Under the pieces are notes generated by a model, which had not been told where the DNA came from, did not search any database, and saw only the letters and a program-made list of their open reading frames with translations. 22,445 nt of DNA from Oscillospiraceae bacterium (lineage in GTDB: Bacteria > Bacillota > Clostridia > Oscillospirales > Oscillospiraceae): contig JAEEUX010000005.1 in assembly GCA_016290695.1 (NCBI GenBank), positions 1-22,445 of the forward strand. The letters are read 5' to 3'. Below are positions 7,597 through 15,286 of this stretch, piece by piece. A program made the translations under genes and the position numbers. The number at the start of each line of letters is the position of its first letter. The stretch's first letter is position 1.

Positions 7597-8338
7597 GCAT
7601 ATTACAAAAAGCTTTAAGGACAGCGCAGGGACGCAGGCCGTCCGGGACGCGAGCATCGCCCTCAGACCCGGCGAGCTTACCGTACTCGTCGGAGAATCCG
7701 GCAGCGGAAAAACGACGCTGTCGCGCATACTCGCCGGCATAATCGCGCCGAGCTCCGGAACCGTCCTGCTGGACGGGAAAAGCATAGTCCCGCCCGCAAG
7801 AAGGAAGGAAAAGCGACTGAACGCGGAGCTTCAAATCGTTTTGCAGGACTCCGCCAGCGCGCTCGACCCGCGCTATACCGTCTACCGCAGCATTGCCGAG
7901 CCGATACGCAATCTCATGAGGCTTCCGCGAGAGGAGGAACGCGCGCGCGTCGCATCGCTTATGGAGCGCGTGCAGCTTCCCCCCGAACTCGGCCAGCGGC
8001 ACCCGTCGGAGCTTTCCGGCGGGCAGCAGAAACGGGTATGCATCGCGCGGGCTCTGGCAACGGAGCCGCGTTACATCATTTTCGACGAGGCCACGAGCGG
8101 GCTTGACGTTCTTATGAAGGAAAAAATCCTCACTCTTATCCGCGCCGTTCACGAGAAGTCCGGCGCGGCGACGCTGATGATAAGCCACGATATGGACGTG
8201 GCGCTCTATATGGCGGACAGAATAGCAGTAATGAAGGACGGCGAAATCGTCGAAAACAGAGCCTGCTGCGGCAGCCCGGACTGCCTTGTCCACCCATATT
8301 CCCGCCTGCTTCTCAGGCAAATGGAGCCTTACGCCTGA
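7583..8338 (+). CDS. ABC importer ATPase, NikE/DppF type
   Basis: A 251-residue second ATPase. Walker A GESGSGKTT starts at residue 37, the Q-loop is in IVLQDSASALDPRY (the DppF/NikE/OppF form), signature LSGGQQKR starts at 144, Walker B Asp168 with Glu169 (DEATSGLD), and switch His202. The C-terminus ends in HPYSRLLLRQ, again with almost no extension. The AAAGGAGC ribosome binding site and ATG lie inside the end of the previous gene (14-base overlap). A 58-base gap then leads to the binding-protein gene. Together with the preceding three genes it completes a canonical two-permease, two-ATPase importer. Confidence 0.92.
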   Translation: MLIAEHITKSFKDSAGTQAVRDASIALRPGELTVLVGESGSGKTTLSRILAGIIAPSSGTVLLDGKSIVPPARRKEKRLNAELQIVLQDSASALDPRYTVYRSIAEPIRNLMRLPREEERARVASLMERVQLPPELGQRHPSELSGGQQKRVCIARALATEPRYIIFDEATSGLDVLMKEKILTLIRAVHEKSGAATLMISHDMDVALYMADRIAVMKDGEIVENRACCGSPDCLVHPYSRLLLRQMEPYA

Positions 8339-8396
8339 TACCGACCGGCGATATGCCGTTGCGTATAAGTCAATGACAAAAAAGGAGAATCACAAA

Positions 8397-10124
8397 ATGA
8401 AATTCAAAACGAGCATTAAACCCAAAATCACCGCGGCGCTCCTTGCGCTCGCGCTCTGCCTCGGCCTTTCCGGCTGCGGAGGCTCGGCTGCCGGAGAAAC
8501 CCTGCCCGACGGCTCCGCGTCCGCTCAGGCGGAAGCTCCTCAGGCGGCGGAAGCTAAAACCGTGACCCTTGCGGAAAGCTGGTCCTTCCCTTCGTTTTAT
8601 CCCGTTATCTCGCCGGAAAGCGCGGTGAACTTCGGCGCCGCCTACTGGTCGATGAACTTCTACGATACGCTCGTCACCTACGATGAAAACAATGAGATAG
8701 TCGGTTCCCTTGCAAAAACATGGGATGTAAGCGACGACGGTCTGAGCTATACCTTCCATCTGAGAGAGAGCGTGAAATTTTCGGACGGAAATGCCCTCAC
8801 CGCCGAGGCCGTGAAGCAGAGCATCGACGCGGCGCGGGTAAATCTCGGCAGCTATATAGGCAACTACGGCAAAATCGGCGCCCTTATAGCCTCGACCGAA
8901 GCAAAGGACGACTCTACCTTTGTTCTCACGCTTACAAGCCCCTATTACTCTGCGCTCAACGACCTTAGCTTCTGCCTGCCATACGGCATCGTAAATCCCC
9001 GCGCCTTCGAGGGCGGAGCAGACAAGGCTTACGAAAACTGCGTCACCGAAACCATGGGAACCGGGCCGTATATGTTTGACCGCTATGACGGCACGACCTA
9101 TACCTTCGTCCGCAATCCCTATTATTGGGGCGCGGCGCCCCAGGTCGATGAATTCCGCGTGAAGGAAATCCCGGACAACGACGCGAAAATCCTTGCGCTG
9201 CAAAGCGGAGAGGTAACGGCGCTGCTCGGCTCCGACAAGCTCACCTACGACGGCTTTGCCGAGCTTTCGGCCGCGGGCTACGGAACGAAGATAAACAGCG
9301 TCGGCACCTCCTGCGTCTATCTGGGCATGCGTATCGCCGACACTACGCTTTGGAACGAGGATTACACCGAGATAGTCCAGACGGTTCCCGCAGGGGTGTT
9401 TGCCGACAAAACCGTGCGTCTTGCCGCCTCCTATGCCATAGACCAGCAGCTTCTCGCCTCCTCGGTTTATAACGGCATAGAAACGCCCGCCGAGACGCTT
9501 TTCAGCGCCGACAAGCCATACTGCGGCGTAAACCGGACGGTTTATCCCACCGACCTTGAAAAGGCTGAGCAGCTTCTCAGCGAGGCCGGTTGGGAGGATT
9601 CCGACGGCGACGGCGTAAGGGAAAAGAAAGGCGAAAAGCTCAGCGTTTCCATTTCATTTACAAACGATTTCGGGACGCTTGCTTCCGCCGTTTCCGGCGT
9701 CAAGGCTCAGCTTGAGGCAGTGGGCTTCGCAGTGGAGCTTGCTCCCGCCGCGGACATGATGGGCTGGTTCATGGCGGCCATGACCGGCAACTATGACCTT
9801 ATCTATTGGGAAACCAACGGCGGCGCTATGGACCCCTCCTCCACCGTGAGCAACATCGGCTCCGTGGCTGACCCCGTGCTTGGCCAGCTCACCGGCTTCG
9901 GAGGCATCACGGGCGAGCTTATCGCCGAGCTTGACTCCACCGCGAGCAGCGAGCGCGTTCAGGAAATATATAACACCATCCTTACGAGCATTGCCGACGA
10001 AGCGCTCATCATCCCGCTTATCTACAAAAACGAAACGAGCGCATGGAACAAGGACGTGATAGTCGATTACAGCTACTACTACGACCCGAAATTCACTCTC
10101 GTTCAGAATATCCGCCTGAAATAA
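8397..10124 (+). CDS. NikA/DppA-like substrate-binding lipoprotein
   Basis: A 575-residue solute-binding protein of family 5. I chose the ATG at 8397 because AAAGGAG lies just before it and the product then starts with a lipoprotein signal: KPK, a hydrophobic core, and the lipobox LSGC with Cys27 as the lipidated residue. An upstream in-frame ATG at 8286 falls inside the ATPase gene and would hide the signal. Family landmarks include SWDVSDDGLSYTFHLRE-type text, GTGPY, RNPYYWG and the EALIIPLIY segment near the end, most like NikA. However, where E. coli NikA has WGAPYDP (Trp398, Tyr402) and His416, this protein has NGGAMDP and no His in the following loop. NikA's Arg137 region also differs, so the ligand is probably not Ni-(L-His)2. 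An Asp-rich GWEDSDGDGVREKKG stretch could bind calcium. This protein sets the specificity of the importer. Confidence 0.9.
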   Translation: MKFKTSIKPKITAALLALALCLGLSGCGGSAAGETLPDGSASAQAEAPQAAEAKTVTLAESWSFPSFYPVISPESAVNFGAAYWSMNFYDTLVTYDENNEIVGSLAKTWDVSDDGLSYTFHLRESVKFSDGNALTAEAVKQSIDAARVNLGSYIGNYGKIGALIASTEAKDDSTFVLTLTSPYYSALNDLSFCLPYGIVNPRAFEGGADKAYENCVTETMGTGPYMFDRYDGTTYTFVRNPYYWGAAPQVDEFRVKEIPDNDAKILALQSGEVTALLGSDKLTYDGFAELSAAGYGTKINSVGTSCVYLGMRIADTTLWNEDYTEIVQTVPAGVFADKTVRLAASYAIDQQLLASSVYNGIETPAETLFSADKPYCGVNRTVYPTDLEKAEQLLSEAGWEDSDGDGVREKKGEKLSVSISFTNDFGTLASAVSGVKAQLEAVGFAVELAPAADMMGWFMAAMTGNYDLIYWETNGGAMDPSSTVSNIGSVADPVLGQLTGFGGITGELIAELDSTASSERVQEIYNTILTSIADEALIIPLIYKNETSAWNKDVIVDYSYYYDPKFTLVQNIRLK

Positions 10125-10139
10125 CGCAAAAATACGTTC

Positions 10140-10160
10140 TGCCCGCTCAAGGCGCGGGCA
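10140..10160 (+). other. Intergenic hairpin between binding protein and ABC pair 2
   Basis: A 7-bp perfect stem (TGCCCGC 10140-10146, GCGGGCA 10154-10160) lies in the 60-base gap. No T-run follows, so it is unlikely to end transcription. It could stabilise the upstream mRNA and lower expression of the downstream ABC genes relative to the binding protein. Confidence 0.5.
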
Positions 10161-10184
10161 AAGCGGCGAAAGGAGATAATCAGT

Positions 10185-11969
10185 TTGCTCTCAAGTGTCA
10201 TGCGCTATGCCGGGGCGTGGAAGAAAACGACCCTTCTTTCCATGCTTGTAATGCTTCTCGGCATCGTTTGCAGCGTCGCGCCGTACTGGTTCGTCTATGA
10301 GCTTGTACGCGCCCTGCTGCTGCGCGAGCCTATGGGCGCGCAGTTTATCGCTGTCCGCGCGGCGGCGATTGCCGGCTTCGGCGTGCTTTACGGCGTTTTG
10401 TATGTCAAGGGTCTGGATCTTAGCCATAGAGCGGCCTACCACACGCTCGAAAACCTCCGCTTTTCCCTCCAGGGAAAGCTTGAAAAGCAGCCGCTCGGCG
10501 TAATTCAGGAGAAGGGCACCGGAACCATCAAGAAGCTTTTTGTGGACGATATCGACACCGTTGAGCTCCTGCTCGCCCACGCGCTTCCCGAGGGCTTTGC
10601 CAATACAGCAGTACCCGTGATAATCTACATCGCCATGTTTATCGCGGACTGGAAGCTTGCGCTGCTGTCGCTGGCTTCCCTCCCGCTCGGACTCATTGCC
10701 ATGGGCGCGATGTATAAATGCGGAACGAGCAAGATGGGCGAATACTATACCGCTGCTCAGAAGATGAACAACACCATCGTCGAATACATAAACGGTATGG
10801 AGGTCGTCAAGGTTTTCAACCGCGACGGCGAAAGCTACAGGCGCTTTGAAACGGACGTGCGCTCCTACCGGGATTTCACCCTTGCGTGGTATAAGGTTTG
10901 CTGGCCCTGGATGGCGCTTTATAACAGTATTCTTCCCTGCGTAGCGCTCTTTACGCTGCCGCTCGGCGCGCTTTTCGTGCTGCTGGGCTGGTCGCAGGTA
11001 TCCGCTCTGGCGCTGGTGCTCTGCATGTCTGCCGGAATAGGCGTTCCGCTGATGCGGGCGCTCAGCTTTGTTTCAACGCTGCCGCAGCTTGATTATAAGA
11101 TAAAAGCGCTTGAGGCGGCGCTCGACGCCGAGCCCCTTAAGGAGACAAGTGCGCCGTTTTGCGGCAAGGGCCGCGAGGTCAGCTTTGAAAACGTGCGTTT
11201 TTCTTATTCCTCTCCCGCTCCCGGCTCCGGCACCGCGCCCGCCTCGGACGAGGTTATCCACGGCGTCAGCCTGCATATCCCGGAGGGCAGCGTCACGGCG
11301 CTCGTCGGGGAATCCGGCAGCGGAAAATCCACGCTCGGCAAGCTGCTCGTGCATTTCTACGACGTGACGGGCGGCGCTATCAGAATCGGCGGGCAGGATA
11401 TTCGTGAAATGTCGCTCGAGGCGCTGAACGACCAGATTTCCTATGTTGCGCAGGAGCAGTTCCTGTTCAACACCACGCTGCTTGAAAACATTCGCCTCGG
11501 ACACCCCGGCGCGACGGATGCGGAGGTAATGGCTGCGGCGGAAAAGGCGCAGTGTACGGAGTTCTTTTCGCGGCTGCCGCAGGGCGCGAACACCCCGGCA
11601 GGCGACGGCGGCAAGCAGCTTTCCGGCGGCGAAAGGCAGCGCATCTCGCTGGCAAGGGCCATACTTAAAAACGCGCCAATCGTAGTCCTCGACGAGGCTA
11701 CGGCCTTCATGGACCCGGAAAACGAGGAGAAGATGAACGAAGCCATAGCCGAGGTCATCGAGGGAAAAACCGTTATCGTTATCGCCCACAGACTCCGCTC
11801 CATCATGGGCGCGGATCAGATTTGCGTGCTCGACAAGGGCTTTCTCGCCGACTGCGGCACCCATGAAGAGCTCCTTGAGCGTTGCCGGGCATATAAAACG
11901 CTCTGGACGGCCTCGGAGCGCAGCGCCGAGTGGGGCGTAACGGCTGCGGAAGGAGGCGACGGGAAATGA
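10185..11969 (+). CDS. ABC transporter half, permease-ATPase fusion (IrtA/YbtP-like), pair 2 subunit A
   Basis: A 594-residue half-transporter. The start is a TTG at 10185, 9 bases after AGGAG (10171-10175); an ATG at 10200 is the alternative. Six-helix exporter-fold membrane domain about residues 14-315, then the ATPase: Walker A GESGSGKST from residue 375, Q-loop YVAQEQF, signature LSGGERQR from 479, Walker B Asp503 with catalytic Glu504, switch His535. The phrase GTIKKLFVDDIDTVELLLAHALPE parallels GTYKNIIVERVDSIETTLAHMIPE in the gene at 700, so the two A subunits are paralogues. A Pro/Ala/Ser-rich insert (near residues 342-352, SSPAPGSGTAPAS) interrupts the start of the ATPase domain and is absent in pair 1. 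It follows the importer's binding protein by 60 bases and overlaps the next gene by 4. Confidence 0.9.
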   Translation: MLSSVMRYAGAWKKTTLLSMLVMLLGIVCSVAPYWFVYELVRALLLREPMGAQFIAVRAAAIAGFGVLYGVLYVKGLDLSHRAAYHTLENLRFSLQGKLEKQPLGVIQEKGTGTIKKLFVDDIDTVELLLAHALPEGFANTAVPVIIYIAMFIADWKLALLSLASLPLGLIAMGAMYKCGTSKMGEYYTAAQKMNNTIVEYINGMEVVKVFNRDGESYRRFETDVRSYRDFTLAWYKVCWPWMALYNSILPCVALFTLPLGALFVLLGWSQVSALALVLCMSAGIGVPLMRALSFVSTLPQLDYKIKALEAALDAEPLKETSAPFCGKGREVSFENVRFSYSSPAPGSGTAPASDEVIHGVSLHIPEGSVTALVGESGSGKSTLGKLLVHFYDVTGGAIRIGGQDIREMSLEALNDQISYVAQEQFLFNTTLLENIRLGHPGATDAEVMAAAEKAQCTEFFSRLPQGANTPAGDGGKQLSGGERQRISLARAILKNAPIVVLDEATAFMDPENEEKMNEAIAEVIEGKTVIVIAHRLRSIMGADQICVLDKGFLADCGTHEELLERCRAYKTLWTASERSAEWGVTAAEGGDGK

Positions 11970-13714
11970 TAGCTCTCATGAAACGCATACTCGGCGTATC
12001 CGGCGTTTATCGCGGAAGGATAGTCGCGGCGTTTGTTACTTCATTCCTGAAATCCATGTTCTCAAAGGCGCCGCTTATGCTTTCCTATTTCGCGCTCGCG
12101 GCCTTTTATGACGGCAGCGCCGACAAGGGGCTTTGCCTCACGCTCGGGATAGGGATACTTGCCTGCCTCGTGCTGCAAATCATATTTCAGCATACTACCG
12201 ACAGGCTCCAGTCGGCGGCAGGGTTTATGATTTTCTCCGATATGCGCATGAAGCTCGGAGAGCACCTGCGCCGGATGCCGATGGGGTATTTTACGGAGGG
12301 GAACATAGGCAAAATCAGCTCCGTTCTCTCCTCCGATATGGTCTTTATAGAAGAAAACTGCATGACGGCGCTTGCCGATATGATGAGCTACGGCTTTTCG
12401 CAGATAATCATGCTCGTTTTCCTCCTCTGCTTCAATCTATGGCTCGGCCTCGCGGCGCTTGCGATAACGGCTATCGTGCTGCTGTTTGCAAGGGGCATGA
12501 GGATAGACGGGCTTAAAAAGTCCGCCATACGTCAGGAGCAGAACGAAAGCCTCACCGAAGCCGTGCTTGACTTCGCCGAGGGCATCGGCATCACGAAAAC
12601 CTATAACCTTCTGGGCGAGCGCTCCTCGCTGCTTACGGAAAATTTCCGCGAAAGCTGCCGCAGCAGCATCGCCTTTGAGCGCAGCCAGACGCCGTGGCAC
12701 ATGGCCCTTAACGTCCTCTACGGAGTCGGCGCGGCTCTGCTCGCGTTCGTTGCGCTCACGCTCAACGGCAAGGGCTTGATGGATACGAGCCTCGTTATAG
12801 GCATGATGCTCTTCGTTTTTGACGTATTCGGGCCGATGAAGGCGCTCTACGGCCAGGCCAGCCGTCTTACGGTGATGAACAGCTGCCTTGACCGCATCGA
12901 AGAGGTGTTCGCGGAGAAGGAGCTGCCCGACGAGGGAAAGCAGAGCATCCCGGCCTCCGCCGACGCGCCGGAAGTGGAGTTTCGCAATGTAAGCTTCGGC
13001 TATACCTCGAAGGAGGTTCTGCACGGCATATCCTTTAAACTCGAGCAGGGCAAAATGCTGGCGCTGGTCGGGCCCTCGGGCAGCGGAAAATCCACCGTAG
13101 CTAACCTTTTGGCGCGTTTTTGGGACGTTCGCGGCGGGCAGATCTTAGTGCGCGGCAGGGATCTGAGGGAGGTGCCGCTGCGCGAGCTTATGAACCGGAT
13201 TTCAATGGTATTCCAGCGCGTGTACCTGTTCCAGGACACCATCTACAACAATATTATAATCGGGCGGCCCGACGCGACGAGGGAGGAGGTGATCGACGCG
13301 GCCAAAAAGGCGCGCTGCTACGACTTCATCATGGCCCTGCCGGACGGCTTCGACACCGTCGTAGGCGAGGGCGGAGCGAGCCTTTCCGGCGGCGAAAAGC
13401 AGCGCATATCCATCGCCCGCTGCATCCTTAAGGACGCGCCGATAGTCATTCTCGACGAAGCGACCGCGAACGTGGACGCAGATAACGAAAGCTATATCCA
13501 GGAGGCGATAAGCGAGCTGTGCCGCGGAAAAACGCTGCTCGTCATCGCCCACAGGCTCAACACGATACGCCACGCAGACCGCATCCTTGTGATAGCGGAC
13601 GGACGCATAAGCCAGTCCGGCACGCACGAGGAGCTGATGGCGCAGGAAGGGATCTACCGCGATTTCGTAAGCGTCCGCTCCGGCGCGACGGGCTGGAACA
13701 GACGCCGAGCGTAG
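11966..13714 (+). CDS. ABC transporter half, permease-ATPase fusion (IrtB/YbtQ-like), pair 2 subunit B
   Basis: A 582-residue partner of the previous gene. I place the start at 11966, where the ATG overlaps the upstream TGA (ATGA) and AAGGAGG lies about 10 bases before; an earlier in-frame ATG at 11930 would give an Arg-rich 12-residue extension with no ribosome binding site. Membrane domain about residues 15-310, ATPase domain with Walker A GPSGSGKST from 369, Q-loop MVFQRVYLFQD, signature LSGGEKQR from 473, Walker B Asp497 with catalytic Glu498, switch His529. Stretches such as VGEGGASLSGGEKQRISIAR are shared with the gene at 2465, showing B-subunit paralogy. Last gene of the seven-gene run; a 303-bp gap with several hairpins follows. 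Confidence 0.9.
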   Translation: MIALMKRILGVSGVYRGRIVAAFVTSFLKSMFSKAPLMLSYFALAAFYDGSADKGLCLTLGIGILACLVLQIIFQHTTDRLQSAAGFMIFSDMRMKLGEHLRRMPMGYFTEGNIGKISSVLSSDMVFIEENCMTALADMMSYGFSQIIMLVFLLCFNLWLGLAALAITAIVLLFARGMRIDGLKKSAIRQEQNESLTEAVLDFAEGIGITKTYNLLGERSSLLTENFRESCRSSIAFERSQTPWHMALNVLYGVGAALLAFVALTLNGKGLMDTSLVIGMMLFVFDVFGPMKALYGQASRLTVMNSCLDRIEEVFAEKELPDEGKQSIPASADAPEVEFRNVSFGYTSKEVLHGISFKLEQGKMLALVGPSGSGKSTVANLLARFWDVRGGQILVRGRDLREVPLRELMNRISMVFQRVYLFQDTIYNNIIIGRPDATREEVIDAAKKARCYDFIMALPDGFDTVVGEGGASLSGGEKQRISIARCILKDAPIVILDEATANVDADNESYIQEAISELCRGKTLLVIAHRLNTIRHADRILVIADGRISQSGTHEELMAQEGIYRDFVSVRSGATGWNRRRA

Positions 13715-14017
13715 TCGCCGCCGGCGAAGCCCGTTATTCGCGGCGCGCAAAAAGCCTTGAAACCGGCCAGATACGGCGGCTTCAAGTGCGGAAGAAGACC
13801 GTATCTTTGGGAGTTGCGCGAGGAGCACAAGGCCGCGGTATCCGCCATGCTGGAAAACCGTTCGAGGAATCGTTTGTCCGGCGCGAGATCGCAAAGGCAA
13901 GTGGCGCAAGAGCGCCTGAGATATGGAATGGAGGCGCGGTCAGCGCCGCGCCTCCACCTGGTACATATTTAGTTCGTTACGGCACCTCCGCAAAATGCAG
14001 CGCGCCCTTTTTGCCAT
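13715..14017. other. Hairpin-rich intergenic stretch, no convincing gene
   Basis: This 303-bp gap lies between the converging ABC pair 2 and spoIVB. It has open frames on both strands, as expected at this GC content, but none has a ribosome binding site or recognisable product. One plus-strand frame reads TTG-started from 13757 to 13972 (71 residues, Arg-rich). Three inverted repeats follow one another: AGATACGG 13769-13776 with CCGTATCT 13799-13806 (CTTC/GAAG nested inside), GGCGC 13903-13907 with GCGCC 13912-13916 (loop AAGA), and a 10-bp stem at 13930-13955. It could be a dispersed repeat, a structured RNA, or simply a bidirectional terminator region. Confidence 0.5.
13930..13955. terminator. 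GC-rich hairpin between convergent genes, possible terminator
   Basis: A perfect 10-bp stem (GGAGGCGCGG 13930-13939, CCGCGCCTCC 13946-13955) with loop TCAGCG sits between the converging ABC operon and spoIVB. Neither side has a real T-run, so it would be a weak intrinsic terminator at best. Confidence 0.4.
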
Positions 14018-15034
14018 TTACGCTGCGGGCTCGTCCATAGCGTTGAGCATGGTTTCGATGCTTATCCCGTAGCCTTTAGTGGGGTCGTTGAGAAGAACGT
14101 GGGTCACCGCGCCCACAAGCTTGCCGTTCTGGATTATCGGGCTTCCGCTCATGCCCTGAACTATTCCTCCCGTAACCTCGATAAGCTCGGGATCCGTTAT
14201 AGATATGAGCATGTCGCGCTCACTGCCGTCGTCTGGGTAAACACGCGATATTTCTATATCGTATTCGCGGGCTTTGCCTGAGACGCAGTTGATTATCTTT
14301 GCGCTGCCCGTTTCAACCGCGCTTTTCGGCGCTGTGGGCATTGATCTGAGGCTTTTTGCTGAAAGGTTCGTCGCCGTCCCGAAAATGCCGCAAATTGTGT
14401 TTGCGGAAATGCTGCCGAGCTCTGCCTCCATGTCGAAGCTGCCCGTTATTTCTCCTGCGCTGCCCGATTTTCCCTTTATCGCGCCGGAAACCTCCGCTTT
14501 CATGATTGCTCCGCTTTTAAGCGGCAGGAGGGTTCCCGTGTCGAGGTCGTTCACGCCGTGGCCGAGCGCGCCGAAAGCGCCGCTGGCCGGGTCATAAAAC
14601 GTAACCGTGCCGAGCCCGACCATGCCGTCGCGCACACAAACGCCGAGCTCCGCGCCGCCCGTGCTTTTCGCCCGCGGTACGAGCGTGAAATCCAGCGTCT
14701 TGCCGCCGCGCTCAATGGTTACGTTTATTTCACCGCCGTTCCAAAGCTTCATAAAATCGGCAAAGTCGGTGAGACTTGCGACCTTTTTGCCGTTTACGGC
14801 TTTGATAACGTCGCCGGGCAGTATTCCTGCCTCAAAGGCGGGCGAAACGTCGCCGGAGCTGCTTCCCTCCGAGAAGGAAACGACCATCGGCCCGTCGTTT
14901 TCTATTTTTATACCGACTATTTCGCCTGCCGGAATGAGACTCAAGCCTTCTGAATACGCCGCACCCGCGCTTTGCAGCGCCGAGAAAACGACTATCAGCG
15001 CGGCGGCGATGCCCGCCCTCTTTTTAAAATTCAT
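14018..15034 (-). CDS. spoIVB: SpoIVB-type sporulation serine protease (family S55)
   Basis: A 338-residue protease with an N-terminal signal or membrane anchor (about 5-26), a PDZ domain (about 58-118, with AGILPGDVIKAVNG) and an S55 catalytic domain (about 125-335). RDGMVGLGTVTFYDP, GALGHGVND and GGIVQGMSGSPII are SpoIVB hallmarks. By comparison with B. subtilis (His236, Asp363, Ser378) the triad should be His159, Asp281 and Ser296; the Asp-Ser spacing of 15 is the same. In spore formers SpoIVB is secreted by the forespore into the intermembrane space and triggers cleavage of pro-sigma-K by SpoIVFB through SpoIVFA. It is shorter than the 425-residue Bacillus protein, mostly at the N-terminus. 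A strong AAGGGGGAAGG site precedes the ATG. It is divergent from the M14 endopeptidase gene and is not beside recN or spo0A as is common, so it may be a second copy. Confidence 0.92.
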   Translation of the reverse strand: MNFKKRAGIAAALIVVFSALQSAGAAYSEGLSLIPAGEIVGIKIENDGPMVVSFSEGSSSGDVSPAFEAGILPGDVIKAVNGKKVASLTDFADFMKLWNGGEINVTIERGGKTLDFTLVPRAKSTGGAELGVCVRDGMVGLGTVTFYDPASGAFGALGHGVNDLDTGTLLPLKSGAIMKAEVSGAIKGKSGSAGEITGSFDMEAELGSISANTICGIFGTATNLSAKSLRSMPTAPKSAVETGSAKIINCVSGKAREYDIEISRVYPDDGSERDMLISITDPELIEVTGGIVQGMSGSPIIQNGKLVGAVTHVLLNDPTKGYGISIETMLNAMDEPAA

Positions 15035-15050
15035 AAGCCTTCCCCCTTGC

Positions 15051-15078
15051 TTCGGTCTGATGGCGCCATCAAACCGAA
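15051..15078 (-). promoter_or_regulatory. 28-bp near-perfect palindrome in the spoIVB leader
   Basis: On the minus strand, TTCGGTTTGATGGC (15078-15065) is followed immediately by GCCATCAGACCGAA (15064-15051). All positions pair except one U-G wobble in the RNA. It ends about 2 bases before the purine-rich ribosome binding site of spoIVB. It could be an operator, or an mRNA hairpin acting on translation or stability. With no loop, the DNA-binding-site reading is somewhat favoured. Confidence 0.6.
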
Positions 15079-15183
15079 AATTTTTATCAGCGTCATATTT
15101 TAATTGCGCGATAATAATTATTTCACGCGGCGAAGAAAATTAATTGCTTATTTATAGAAAGATGTTTATGTTATGCCATGAGA

Positions 15184-15217
15184 AAAAAGCTCGCTCCGCG
15201 CCGTATAAGAGCTTTTT
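15184..15217. terminator. Terminator-like hairpin in the divergent spoIVB/M14 gap
   Basis: AAAAAGCTC (15184-15192) pairs with GAGCTTTTT (15209-15217), a 9-bp stem with a 16-base loop and T-runs on both strands. It lies between two divergent genes, so it could insulate them or attenuate a transcript starting upstream of it. Confidence 0.4.
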
Positions 15218-15231
15218 GAAATTCAAACGGA

Positions 15232-15258
15232 ACAAAATTTAAAAAAACTCCATATATT
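15232..15258 (+). promoter_or_regulatory. Possible sporulation (sigma-K/E-like) promoter of the M14 gene
   Basis: An AC dinucleotide at 15232-15233 lies 17 bases before CATATATT (15251-15258), which resembles the CATA-N3-T -10 pattern of mother-cell sigma factors. The match is loose in an AT-rich region and I see no sigma-A consensus nearby. Mother-cell expression would fit the enzyme's probable role. Confidence 0.3.
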
Positions 15259-15286
15259 GGCATAGAACCATGTGCGGAGGTGTACC

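Noticed and set aside
8286..8396. Upstream in-frame start for the binding protein
   Set aside because: It overlaps the end of the ATPase gene, lacks a ribosome binding site, and would bury the lipoprotein signal; the ATG at 8397 has AAAGGAG at the right distance.
10140..10160. Hairpin read as an operon terminator
   Set aside because: No T-run follows and a good ribosome binding site comes directly after, so readthrough into ABC pair 2 is more likely.
13519..14040. Plus-strand open frame across the end of ABC pair 2 and the following gap
   Set aside because: Most of its first part lies out of frame within the ABC gene and it has no ribosome binding site or family similarity that I recognise.
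14607..15143. Plus-strand open frame opposite spoIVB
   Set aside because: It is antisense to a confidently identified gene and shows no domain features.
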